Below are positions 25,901 through 34,238 of a stretch of 48,923 nucleotides of DNA, in pieces (the first letter of the stretch is position 1; each line of letters starts with the position of its first letter). The DNA comes from Candidatus Acidiferrum typicum (GTDB lineage Bacteria; Acidobacteriota; Terriglobia; Acidiferrales; UBA7541). The stretch is from assembly GCA_025463055.1 (NCBI GenBank), contig JAOAPV010000057.1, positions 1 to 48,923 of the forward strand. Direction: 5' to 3'. Position numbers and translations under genes: made by a program. The notes under the pieces are model-generated. The model worked only from the letters and a program-made list of their open reading frames with translations. It ran no database searches and was not told the DNA's origin.

Positions 25901-26380
25901 ATGTCTGACCCATTGCAGAAGATTAAACAGAAGATCCAGGAGGAACTTACCGCGCTTGAGCACGAACTCAGCGTCGACCTCCCCAAGGAAATTGCCGTCG
26001 CCCGCGCCCATGGCGATCTCTCCGAGAATGCCGAGTACAAATATGCCAAAGAGCGTCAGGGCTTCGTGAATGCTCGCATCGCTCAGCTCAAAAAACGCAT
26101 GGGCGACTTAGGCATGCTCAATCTCACAAACATTCCAAAGGATCGCGCAGGCTACGGCTCCCGCATCGTTGTGCTCGACACCAGCCGTGACGTGAAAATC
26201 GAATACAAACTCGTCAGCTCAGAAGAAGCTGATGCCGAAAAGGGATATATCTCGACCACATCCCCTATCGGTCGCGCTCTGCTTAATCATAAAGTGGGCG
26301 ATGAAGTGCAAGTTACCACCCCCGCTGGGCCAAAGGAGTTTGAAGTCGTGCGTCTCGTCACTATTCACGATGGCGAGTAA
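25901..26380 (+). CDS. greA: Transcript cleavage/elongation factor GreA
   Basis: This 159-aa protein has the two GreA domains: an N-terminal antiparallel coiled coil (about 1-75) and a C-terminal FKBP-like domain (about 85-155). The coiled-coil tip holds the acidic residues that enter the RNA polymerase secondary channel, in DLSENAEYKYAKERQG, which matches the Gre signature closely. The C-terminal domain ends VGDEVQVTTPAGPKEFEVV, as in the family. Known role: rescuing backtracked RNA polymerase by stimulating transcript cleavage. No strong ribosome site precedes the ATG (GGATAGG is 11-12 nt away). Confidence 0.95.
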   Translation: MSDPLQKIKQKIQEELTALEHELSVDLPKEIAVARAHGDLSENAEYKYAKERQGFVNARIAQLKKRMGDLGMLNLTNIPKDRAGYGSRIVVLDTSRDVKIEYKLVSSEEADAEKGYISTTSPIGRALLNHKVGDEVQVTTPAGPKEFEVVRLVTIHDGE

Positions 26381-26435
26381 CATGGCAGCGTCATTTTCGC
26401 GTCTAAATCACAACACTCCGGGCGTGTGAGGAAAC

Positions 26436-26756
26436 ATGTATTGGGGCGAAGGTTCAGCTATGGGATTTCTAACATTTCTAGGCTATTTACTTTTTATGGT
26501 TGGCGCAACGCTCGTCTGGCGCGGCCGCGAAGAAGTTTCCGTATGGATTCAGGACGAAGCCTGCGCTTTCCGCCGCAGTTTTTCGCGTTATACGGCAGTC
26601 GGACCGTTCTACGGCCCGCGTCCGGAGTCGCGTCTCAAAGCTGTGCCTGTCAGTTTTGTGCGCTCCTTTTGCCGCATCCCGCGGAGCCCCATTACCGGTG
26701 GCTTGATTCTAGCTTTTCTCGGACCTTTACTAGTCTTGCTCGACTTCTTCATCTAA
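26436..26756 (+). CDS. Small two-helix membrane protein of unknown function
   Basis: This 106-aa protein has transmembrane segments at about 10-28 (FLTFLGYLLFMVGATLVW) and 88-105 (GGLILAFLGPLLVLLDFF), separated by a basic soluble stretch with several aromatic residues. AGGA lies close to the ATG; a second ATG at codon 9 (MGFLTF) is an alternative start. It follows greA by 55 bp on the same strand and could be co-transcribed. I recognise no family. Confidence 0.68.
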   Translation: MYWGEGSAMGFLTFLGYLLFMVGATLVWRGREEVSVWIQDEACAFRRSFSRYTAVGPFYGPRPESRLKAVPVSFVRSFCRIPRSPITGGLILAFLGPLLVLLDFFI

Positions 26757-26830
26757 TCGCCAGCTCACGAAGCTAAACGTCGCTTCGTTTCCTGGACAAC
26801 CGTACTCTCGCTTTGCGATTCTCATTTCCC

Positions 26831-27775
26831 ATGAAACCTTCGCTCATCGTTCACGGCGGCGCCTGGGACATTCCCGATGAAGCTGTCGACGCATGCAAAG
26901 CCGGCTGCGAGCGCGCTCTCGCCGCAGGCTGGTCTATTCTCACTCAGAGCGGCTCAGCACTCGACGCCGTTCAAGCCGCTGTCATAGTTCTCGAAGATGA
27001 CCCCGCCTTCGACGCCGGCTTCGGCTCGCATCTCACACTCGACGGCCACGTTGAATGCGACGCGATCGTCATGGACGGCACCACGCTGCGCGCAGGTTCC
27101 GTCGCGGCGCTGCGCCGCATTCGCAATCCCATCCGTCTTGCGCGTCACGTCCTCGAAAATTGTCCGCACATGATGCTCGTCGCAGACGGCGCCGAACGCT
27201 TTGCCGCTGACCAAGGTTTGGAGCTATGCCCCCCAGATAACCTCATCGCCGATGCCGAGCGCGACGCCTGGCTGAAATGCCGCAACAGCAAGCACGCCGC
27301 CGCACATCATCGCGGCCACGAACAGGGAACGGTCGGCGCCGTCGCTCTCGATAGCCATGGTCGTTTGTTTGCCGCCACCAGCACGGGCGGCACTTGCTGC
27401 AAACTTCCCGGCCGCGTGGGAGATTCTCCGTTGATTGGCTGTGGCTGCTACGCCGATGCGGAGGTTGGCGGCGTTTCCTGCACCGGCTACGGAGAAGCCA
27501 TCATGAAAGTGGTGTTAGCAAAAACAACCGCGGACTTCCTGCGCCGCCCGGTTGGCACCGATCCAAATCTTTCTCCGTCAATTCTGCCGAAGCCGGCGAC
27601 TCCCGACGTAGCGTCCCTCGCCGCCCGCGAAGCCGTGAGCGTCTTAGCCAAACGCACCCACGCCACAGGCGGCCTAATCCTTCTCGATCGCAAAGGAAAC
27701 CCCGGCTTCGCCTTCAACACCCCGCGAATGGCCTACGCCTACGTAGCAGACGGAAAATTCATAGTGGGCATTTAG
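26831..27775 (+). CDS. Plant-type asparaginase / isoaspartyl peptidase (Ntn hydrolase)
   Basis: This 314-aa enzyme belongs to the Asparaginase_2 family, which hydrolyses isoaspartyl dipeptides and L-asparagine. The N-terminus IVHGGAW is diagnostic. The autocleavage site and nucleophile threonine lie in HEQGTVGAVALDSHG (cleavage before the T of GTVGAV). Downstream GRVGDSPLIGCGCYAD and the glycine-rich TGYGEAIMK are the substrate-binding motifs. The frame is open to a TTG 6 codons upstream; I chose the ATG at 26831 (MKPSLIVHGG) to match the usual family start, although no clear ribosome site precedes it. No signal peptide, so probably cytoplasmic protein repair or amino-acid salvage. Confidence 0.93.
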   Translation: MKPSLIVHGGAWDIPDEAVDACKAGCERALAAGWSILTQSGSALDAVQAAVIVLEDDPAFDAGFGSHLTLDGHVECDAIVMDGTTLRAGSVAALRRIRNPIRLARHVLENCPHMMLVADGAERFAADQGLELCPPDNLIADAERDAWLKCRNSKHAAAHHRGHEQGTVGAVALDSHGRLFAATSTGGTCCKLPGRVGDSPLIGCGCYADAEVGGVSCTGYGEAIMKVVLAKTTADFLRRPVGTDPNLSPSILPKPATPDVASLAAREAVSVLAKRTHATGGLILLDRKGNPGFAFNTPRMAYAYVADGKFIVGI

Positions 27776-27927
27776 AAGAAGTGTTTTTGTGGCATAGCCA
27801 ACTCTGCGCTATTCCACGCGCAGTAGGCATGCGATGAATCTCGGCTGCCTGCCTCCAGACCGGCGGCTTGGAGACTTATAGCAATTGAGACCAGGGACCT
27901 TAGCTCACGAGGAGCAGCCTGTGTCTC

Positions 27928-29574
27928 CTACTGATTCGACGTCACGGCCGCATTCGCATTCCCGCCACCGATGGCATCGCCATTCACCACCAGCTCCACG
28001 CGACGATTCCTCTGCCGCCCTTCCGCAGTATCATTTCCTGCCACTGGCTGCGTCTTTCCGAATCCGCGCGCGCTGATTGCCGATCCTGGCACTCCCTGCT
28101 CCGCCAGAAAATCCCGCACCGAATCCGCGCGCCGCTCTGAAAGTTGTTGGTTCATTTCGTCGCTGCCCACGCTGTCCGTGTGCCCTTCGACCTGCAAATT
28201 CAGCCCCGGATGTGCCAGCACGATGCCGGAAATCTTAGCAAGCTTCTCCCGCGCCCCAGGTTTCAGCGTGTAGCTCCCGGTATCGAACAGCACATCCGAC
28301 ATGTTCACGATCAGCCCGCGCGCCGAATCCCGCGTCTGCAAAATTGAATTCAACTGCGAAAGCAGCTGCGCGCGAAGCTGCCCCTTCTCCGCTTCCGCCT
28401 GCGCTGCTGCCTGGCGCGCCTTTTCCGCCTCGGCTTCCGCAGCGTGTCTCTGCGATACCGCCGCTGCTGTGTCCCGTGCTGCCTGCTCTGCAGCCGCCTG
28501 CGCCACCTGCTGCTGCTGCAAAGCTGCCGCGCGAGCTTGCTCGGCTTCCTGCCGCTGCCGAACCGCATCTTGCGACGCCTGCTCCGCTTCGTGCTTCATG
28601 CGCTCCGCTTCGGCCTTCGCCGCTTCCGCCGCCGCGCGTGCTTGATCCGCTTCCTGCCGGCGCTTCACTTCCGCGGCCGCGTCAGCTCGCGCCTTCGCTT
28701 CGCGTTCCAGCGCAGCTTTCTTTTCCGCCGTTACCGAAGCCTGCGCATCTTCCTCGGCCTTCTGCTTCACGGCCATCACACGCGCTTCTTCCGCCGTCTC
28801 CACCACTTCGCGCGCCGCCGCATCCACCGACTTCTTATCGCGCCCAGAGCGGTAAACATCCTCCGCGCCCTTTAGTTGCTGCTCCGCCTTGCTCATGATC
28901 GATCCGGCGTACTTGTCCGCCATCGCGATCCGCGCGATTCTCACCGCATTGCGCGCCTCGAACAGCTCCAGCGGCGTCTTGCGATCGATCCCGAAAATCG
29001 CATTCTCAATCTTCGTGTTCGACGAGGAATAAATCCCGCGTCCCAGCAACTCATACCGCGCATCGATATTCTCGACCTTCGACAATGTGTCCGCCGGAAT
29101 CACGTTCTCCAGCACAACCACATTTCCCGGCTGCTGCACGGCAAAATAAGGTTCCGCAGTCACGATCATCCCAAACGTCTGCATGTCGCTGATAGCCTTA
29201 ACGTGCCCGTTGCCATGATTCAGCACCACTTCACCCAAATTCACCGCACGGCCCTGCGGCGACACGGCCCACAGCACATACGTCAGGTATTCCAGCCCAA
29301 ACTTCGTCGCTTCTTCCAAACTCTCGAATTTCGCGTCGATCTCAATTCGATTGCTCTTGCTCTCCACCTTCGCTTCGCCGCCCGCCGTCGGCAACAACTC
29401 CGTCCCGTGAAAATCGAGCTTCGTCGACCCGCCAGCCCGCCGGAAATTCACTGCCTTGGTGGTTCGCGACACACTAGACGCCGTCGATGTCGACCCAGCA
29501 GTCTGCGCAAAAGCCGGCGCCACCGATGATCCGAAAATCCCCGTAATTGCCAGGCAAATCGTTGCCTTTTTCAC
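27928..29574 (-). CDS. OmpA-family peptidoglycan-associated protein with long coiled coil
   Basis: This 548-aa exported protein starts at GTG 29574 (VKKATICLAITGIFG), supported by GAGGAG upstream; the open frame goes 21 codons further without a signal. The signal peptide ends APAFAQ. The N-terminal third is an uncharacterised beta-rich domain. From about 240 to 410 there is a long alanine/glutamate/arginine-rich coiled coil (runs of AEAEKARQAA type). The C-terminal OmpA domain (about 420-530) has VLFDTGSYTLKPGAREKL, LQVEGHTDSVGSDEMNQQLSERRADSVRDFL and GNDTAEGRQRNRRVEL in shortened segments, with the peptidoglycan-binding residues typical of OmpA-like domains. Likely tethers the envelope to peptidoglycan across the periplasm. 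Confidence 0.93.
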   Translation of the reverse strand: MKKATICLAITGIFGSSVAPAFAQTAGSTSTASSVSRTTKAVNFRRAGGSTKLDFHGTELLPTAGGEAKVESKSNRIEIDAKFESLEEATKFGLEYLTYVLWAVSPQGRAVNLGEVVLNHGNGHVKAISDMQTFGMIVTAEPYFAVQQPGNVVVLENVIPADTLSKVENIDARYELLGRGIYSSSNTKIENAIFGIDRKTPLELFEARNAVRIARIAMADKYAGSIMSKAEQQLKGAEDVYRSGRDKKSVDAAAREVVETAEEARVMAVKQKAEEDAQASVTAEKKAALEREAKARADAAAEVKRRQEADQARAAAEAAKAEAERMKHEAEQASQDAVRQRQEAEQARAAALQQQQVAQAAAEQAARDTAAAVSQRHAAEAEAEKARQAAAQAEAEKGQLRAQLLSQLNSILQTRDSARGLIVNMSDVLFDTGSYTLKPGAREKLAKISGIVLAHPGLNLQVEGHTDSVGSDEMNQQLSERRADSVRDFLAEQGVPGSAISARGFGKTQPVAGNDTAEGRQRNRRVELVVNGDAIGGGNANAAVTSNQ

Positions 29575-29830
29575 GTCAGTTCTCCTCTTCGCCCATAAGT
29601 AACCGCAAACTCCCGCGGCCAGACCTGTCCGGCTCAAGGCGTTCTGCAGTTTTTGGGGACCCTACCGCGACCAAATTCATCCGGCTGCGCGCCTTCTCCC
29701 ACAGAAGTGTAGTGCCGCTCAGTCAATAAGTGCTTACGTAACTTCAGCCTAGCAGAGATACCGAAGGACAGAACGCCAAGACAAAACATATTTGCACAAC
29801 TAATTACCGCCCAAACGTCCAGCCAGCGCC

Positions 29831-29863
29831 AAAAAAATGCGCGAGGGCCAAAGCCCTCGCGCA
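29831..29863 (-). terminator. Strong Rho-independent terminator of the receptor-like gene
   Basis: On the minus strand an 11-bp perfect GC-rich stem (TGCGCGAGGGC / GCCCTCGCGCA, 29838-29863, loop of 4) is followed directly by seven T residues (29831-29837). It lies 29 bp beyond the stop of the large minus-strand gene, exactly where an intrinsic terminator belongs. Confidence 0.92.
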
Positions 29864-29891
29864 CCGTGAACACGGTTTTGCTTAGACTCGC

Positions 29892-32800
29892 TTAGAAGAT
29901 GATCTTCGCCGCGAGCTGCAGGTTGAACGCTTCCCCGGGACCGATCCCCGGCGCCCCGTTGAAGTCGCCAATGGTGTCGCGAACCGTGCCGTCACCGTTG
30001 ACGGCTCCCGGACCGCTCGCGAAATTGACGCGGTTAAAGAGATTGAACATCTCAGCTCGCAATTGGATCTTGAGACGTTCCGTGATGGGGATGTTTTTGA
30101 AGACAGATAGGTCCACGTCACCGAAACCAGGGCCGTAGTACTTATTGCGAGATGCGGTACCGAAGGGGCCAGTTGCCGTTCCAAAAGCATCCGGATTGAA
30201 CCACTGCACGCCCGGTCCCGTTCCCTGCCCCTTTTGGATGATATCCCTCGTGAACGAATGGTTCACCGTGTAGTTGCTGTCGCTCTTGAAGGGATCCCCG
30301 ATCAGGTCCTGAAGCGGAAGCGTGACGTTCCACGGCTGCCCTGTATGGAAATTCCACAGGGTGCTGACCTGCCATCCATTCACCAGATAGCTCGACCACC
30401 CGGTGGCCCACGGCGCTTTGGGCACATCGTAACTAATGCTTGTGGTGAAGAGGTGCCGAGTATCGTTGTCGCTATTCCCGTAATCCACTTTGGCGTTAGT
30501 GCTGTCTGCGACGACGGCACGGTACTGGCTGATCTCATCGAGAGAGTGCGACCAGGTATAACCGAGTTGCGCGCTTAGTCCATGCCAAGTGCGAAGTCTA
30601 TAGATGGCTTGGAGCGCGTTGTAGTTCGAGGTGCCAATACTATTTTCTTGCAGGATGTTGCCGGCATTAGGGAACTGGGTCGCGAACTCACCGTTCGCGT
30701 TTATATTGGTCATGATGTTCAGCTTGCGACCTTCACTGCCTACGTAGCCGAGCTGGATGACTGACGCGTGGCCCAGGCTTTTTTCCAGCTGGAGACTATA
30801 GTTGTAAAAATACGGAGTGCGGAAATTCTGGTTGACGGCATACGCCGCAAATGTGCTGGCGCCGCAGTTTGGATCCGTCGCTGCGTTGAGAGTGGTGCAC
30901 GTCATCACGTCACGGAAGATCGAGGCGCCTCCGGCCTGCACGGCCTGCCAGTTATACCCTGACAAAGAGTAGTTAGAGACCGGATGTGGCCCGATCGGAT
31001 TATCCTGCAATCCATCGGCGGCGTTGGCCGGCGGGCGGAAATCCAGGAACGGGTTAATGTTGATCTGATCGTAGAAAACACCAAAGCTTCCCCGGACGAC
31101 CATGTCGTCCTTGGCCTGATAAGCAAAACCTAACCTCGGAGCAAAGTTGTTGCGGTCCGGCGGGAAAATGGAGTCGATACCCGCCCCTTGGATGACCAAA
31201 CCCTTACTTGGAATGAATACGGCCAGATCTTTGTCCCCACTGTGCAGCGGGCCAAAGTATTCGTAGCGCATTCCGTAATTGATGCTGAGCTTCTTGGTCC
31301 ACTGCCAGGAATCTTGGAAGTAGAAGTTGAAGGCGTTTACGTACACATTCCGCTCCGGATTTCCAACCGCGATTGAGGAAGTCGATACGTCACCAGCCAA
31401 ATAGTCAGCGAGCGCCAATGCGTTGGGTAGCAGAGCGCCCAGATTCGTGCACGCAGCTGGCGCAGAGGTGACGGGGGCTCCACAAGCTGTTGCACCGCCC
31501 CAAGGCCCCTGACTGCCGTCGAACACAAATTTGCCCGTGCCGCGGCGATGATAAAACTCATTCACACGGCCGCGCCGGAACTCACCGCCAAACCGGAGTT
31601 GGTGCGCTCCCATGCTGTACGACACGATGTCAGTGATATGCCAGGTGAGGTCACTCCGGCCTTCCGGAGGCGTTAGTCCAATCTGCTCAAAGTTGCCAAT
31701 CTGAACGTTCGGTGCGCCAAGGATAGGCTGCCCATTATTGGTTGCGCCTGGGCTCAGAAACAAGCCCATGGCCTTGGTATCGAAGCTGTTGTTGAAGTCG
31801 TGAAAAACCTGATTGAAGTAGTTGGCTCCCACCAGAATCTGGTTGGTGAGCCGGCTCGAGAAGGTCGAGTTGAGCACCGCAGACTCGTTGAATACATGCA
31901 GCGGCGCCACTTCGAAATAGTCCTTCAAGTTTGAGCTGGCTGTTCCCAACGCTGCGCTGCCGCCCAGGGGCTGAGTCTGACTGCCCTGGCCTCCGAAGAA
32001 GCGCAAGTAGAGATGGTGTTTATCGTTGATCTGATAATCGACTTTCCCAACGCCGTTGTAGCTGTATCCTGTGGAAGCGACGGGGCTGAAGAAATTGTTA
32101 TTGGCAGCAGCCAGATTGCCAACCAGACTCCGGGGCCAAAAGCCACTCGGGCCCATGAGACCGCCGCTGCATCCAGACGCCGAAGGGGATGTGCAAGACA
32201 GTGAGCTTGGCGCGACCGGAGCGTACGAGCCATACTTGCCGCCGGGATTGTTGAGAAGGTCTGCGGCCAACCCAATCCACTTATCGGAAGGCTCGGTGGC
32301 CACACCTGATAGTCCGATGATGTACTGTTGCTTTTCATAGCTCGCGAAATAGAACAGCTTGTTCTTGACGACCGGTCCACCCACAGAGAATCCATAATTC
32401 TGGTTGCGGACGGGGGGTGCCTTAGGAGTCGTGGCACTGGGGCTAAAGAAAGCCGAATGCGCCCCGTAGAACTCATTGCGGTTGTAGTAGTAAGCGGAAC
32501 CATGAATGGTGTTGCCGCCGGACTTAATGACCAGGTTGACTGTGCCACCCGCATTGCGGCCGGATTCCGCGCCAGACTGCGTTTGCGACGAAAATTCGTC
32601 AATCGCATCGATCGGCAGCACGACGCCGGCGATACCCGAAACACCTCCCTGATTGACCGCTGGGATGTTATGCCAGAAGTCGTTGTTGTCCACGCCGTCG
32701 ATTTGCCAGTTATTCTGATTGGCGCGGGCCCCGTTCATGGAGCCAAAGCCACCAACCGAGTAGCCTCCGTACCCGGGCGCAACCGCGATCAACTGTGTGA

Positions 32801-33248
32801 AGTCCCGGCCGTTCAAAGGAACGTCTTGCACGACATCGGACGTGATCGTCATATTCTGAGTCGCCGTCGTCGTGTCGAGCGTAATCGCCGCAGCTGAGAC
32901 TTCGACCGTCGTGGTTGTCGACTGCAGGGTCAGTTTGACGTTCAGTGTGTAGATAGTGCCGGCCGATACTTCGACCTTGTCTACCGCGTATGGCGGAAAA
33001 CCGGTCGCCGTGACAGTTACCTTGTAAAAGCCCAGCGGAATGTCCTGGAACGCAAACGCGCCGTCACTCGTGGTAACGGTATTGTGGTCGATTCCCGTGG
33101 CCGTCTCCGTCGCCTTCACCTGCGCGTTCGGCACGGAACTGCCCGACGGATCCGTCACCGTCCCATTAATGGCGCCGCGAAACGTCTGCGCATTCGCCGC
33201 AACACCCAAACTCAAAATCATAAACACTGCGAGGAACAATCGCCTCAT
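29892..33248 (-). CDS. TonB-dependent-receptor-like outer-membrane protein with N-terminal CarboxypepD_reg domain
   Basis: This 1118-aa protein is of the large 'Oar-like' type that is abundant in Acidobacteriota. The ATG at 33248 (MRRLFLAVFMILSLG) follows a GGGGTGG-rich ribosome site; the frame extends 46 codons upstream without merit. After a signal peptide ending ANAQ, a carboxypeptidase-regulatory domain covers about 23-110 (GTVTDPSGSSVPNAQVKA, FPPYAVDKVEVSAG). A plug-like domain follows (VPLNGRDFTQLIAVAPG, QIDGVDNNDF), then a long beta-barrel ending QLAAKIIF with a terminal phenylalanine. No TonB box can be named with confidence. The family is thought to import large substrates or act as an adhesin. 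A strong terminator follows. Confidence 0.93.
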   Translation of the reverse strand: MRRLFLAVFMILSLGVAANAQTFRGAINGTVTDPSGSSVPNAQVKATETATGIDHNTVTTSDGAFAFQDIPLGFYKVTVTATGFPPYAVDKVEVSAGTIYTLNVKLTLQSTTTTVEVSAAAITLDTTTATQNMTITSDVVQDVPLNGRDFTQLIAVAPGYGGYSVGGFGSMNGARANQNNWQIDGVDNNDFWHNIPAVNQGGVSGIAGVVLPIDAIDEFSSQTQSGAESGRNAGGTVNLVIKSGGNTIHGSAYYYNRNEFYGAHSAFFSPSATTPKAPPVRNQNYGFSVGGPVVKNKLFYFASYEKQQYIIGLSGVATEPSDKWIGLAADLLNNPGGKYGSYAPVAPSSLSCTSPSASGCSGGLMGPSGFWPRSLVGNLAAANNNFFSPVASTGYSYNGVGKVDYQINDKHHLYLRFFGGQGSQTQPLGGSAALGTASSNLKDYFEVAPLHVFNESAVLNSTFSSRLTNQILVGANYFNQVFHDFNNSFDTKAMGLFLSPGATNNGQPILGAPNVQIGNFEQIGLTPPEGRSDLTWHITDIVSYSMGAHQLRFGGEFRRGRVNEFYHRRGTGKFVFDGSQGPWGGATACGAPVTSAPAACTNLGALLPNALALADYLAGDVSTSSIAVGNPERNVYVNAFNFYFQDSWQWTKKLSINYGMRYEYFGPLHSGDKDLAVFIPSKGLVIQGAGIDSIFPPDRNNFAPRLGFAYQAKDDMVVRGSFGVFYDQININPFLDFRPPANAADGLQDNPIGPHPVSNYSLSGYNWQAVQAGGASIFRDVMTCTTLNAATDPNCGASTFAAYAVNQNFRTPYFYNYSLQLEKSLGHASVIQLGYVGSEGRKLNIMTNINANGEFATQFPNAGNILQENSIGTSNYNALQAIYRLRTWHGLSAQLGYTWSHSLDEISQYRAVVADSTNAKVDYGNSDNDTRHLFTTSISYDVPKAPWATGWSSYLVNGWQVSTLWNFHTGQPWNVTLPLQDLIGDPFKSDSNYTVNHSFTRDIIQKGQGTGPGVQWFNPDAFGTATGPFGTASRNKYYGPGFGDVDLSVFKNIPITERLKIQLRAEMFNLFNRVNFASGPGAVNGDGTVRDTIGDFNGAPGIGPGEAFNLQLAAKIIF

Positions 33249-33731
33249 ACGTCCACCCCCCCAATCGATTTTCAGAGCAGCTCGCCGACGCTCAATCACC
33301 CCTAATTGCCTGCGCCGTAGAGCCGACTTCTGCAGACCACCCGCCCCTGAAACAAAGTGACTACTTGCCCCAAAAAGCAGAGCCACTCGGCACCTGGGTG
33401 CACCATTCCCTTTTCTCGACTATTGAAGAAAGAAAATCTTGCTAGAGCCAATATGGCTTGGTAACGGGGATGCTACTCCCAAACTGTTTAGTCTGTCAAA
33501 GCTGATTCTGTGATGCCAGCGATTCGTAAATCCAATAGCGCCATCTTTTCATGTCGGGCGGCAGCGTGACCAGTCAGGAGCGTGGCGTTCCAATTCCGTG
33601 ACTGTAACAACGCCCAACGCAGATGGCTTTAGCTATGGTCCGCCCTTTATCGTTTTCGTTGCGCACGGCGGAGAGCCGCTTGGCGAGCGCGAATTTTGGC
33701 GGCCATCGCTTCAAATTTGGTGACAAATTTC

Positions 33732-33761
33732 TTGACACAGTAGATATCGTTCTGGTAAACT
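33732..33761 (+). promoter_or_regulatory. Candidate sigma-70 promoter
   Basis: A consensus TTGACA (33732-33737) and TAAACT (33756-33761; four of six -10 bases) are 18 bp apart. The element points toward the repeat region and the M24 peptidase gene about 480 bp downstream. Confidence 0.42.
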
Positions 33762-33913
33762 CTTCCATGTTAGCTCGGCCAAGCAACCCAAGTCCTTTCC
33801 TTCCTATTACATCCCTGCAAGCCCAGCATTATCATGGAATTACACACTTTTTTGCGCAACGGCAGCCGTCTATCCCTTCTATTTTCAACAGTTTCCGCAC
33901 TCTTTCTATCGCC

Positions 33914-33932
33914 ACGGGGGTGGTACCCCCGT
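33914..33932. repeat. Perfect 8-bp-stem hairpin with 3-nt loop
   Basis: ACGGGGGT and ACCCCCGT flank GGT, giving a very stable small hairpin with no T-run after it, so it does not look like a terminator. It lies just upstream of the 9-bp tandem repeat and may belong to the same dispersed element. Confidence 0.7.
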
Positions 33933-33960
33933 CTCCCGTCCAAAAACCCGAGCGTATCGT

Positions 33961-33996
33961 CTCTGTGGGCTCTGTGGTCTCTGTGGTCTCTGTGCT
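33961..33996. repeat. Four 9-bp tandem copies (CTCTGTGGK)
   Basis: The units are CTCTGTGGG, CTCTGTGGT, CTCTGTGGT and CTCTGTGCT, head to tail with no spacers. This is a minisatellite-like tract inside the large non-coding gap. Confidence 0.85.
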
Positions 33997-34238
33997 CCGA
34001 TCTCAGTGCCCTCCGTGTTGCGCTTTTTCCTTCTTTATTTTCATGTCCTTGCAAATCCATTGTTGGCAACTCCTTTGCTTTCACATCCATACAAAACCCG
34101 GCCCCAACCCAGCCATTTTCTCCATGCGCCAGCTTTCGGATACAATCCTCTTGTTGCTCTGCCTCCGTCGCCAGTGGACGATGGCGCAACCCGACCGCCC
34201 CGTGGGTTCCCAGAGTAATCATGAGAGGTGTAACCGCG

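Larger units (their letters stand above)
33249..34238. other. 990-bp non-coding region rich in hairpins and short tandem repeats
   Basis: The gap separates the divergent receptor-like gene and M24 peptidase gene. Open frames through it have no coding character. It holds a plausible sigma-70 promoter (33732-33761), a tight hairpin (33914-33932), a 4 x 9-bp tandem repeat (33961-33996) and T/C-rich tracts. If the promoter is real, the peptidase mRNA would carry a leader of roughly 470 nt through these structures. Confidence 0.6.

Noticed and set aside
33961-33996. CRISPR array at the 9-bp or 14-bp repeats
   Set aside because: Units are 9 or 14 bp, directly adjacent without spacers, and no cas genes are in the window.
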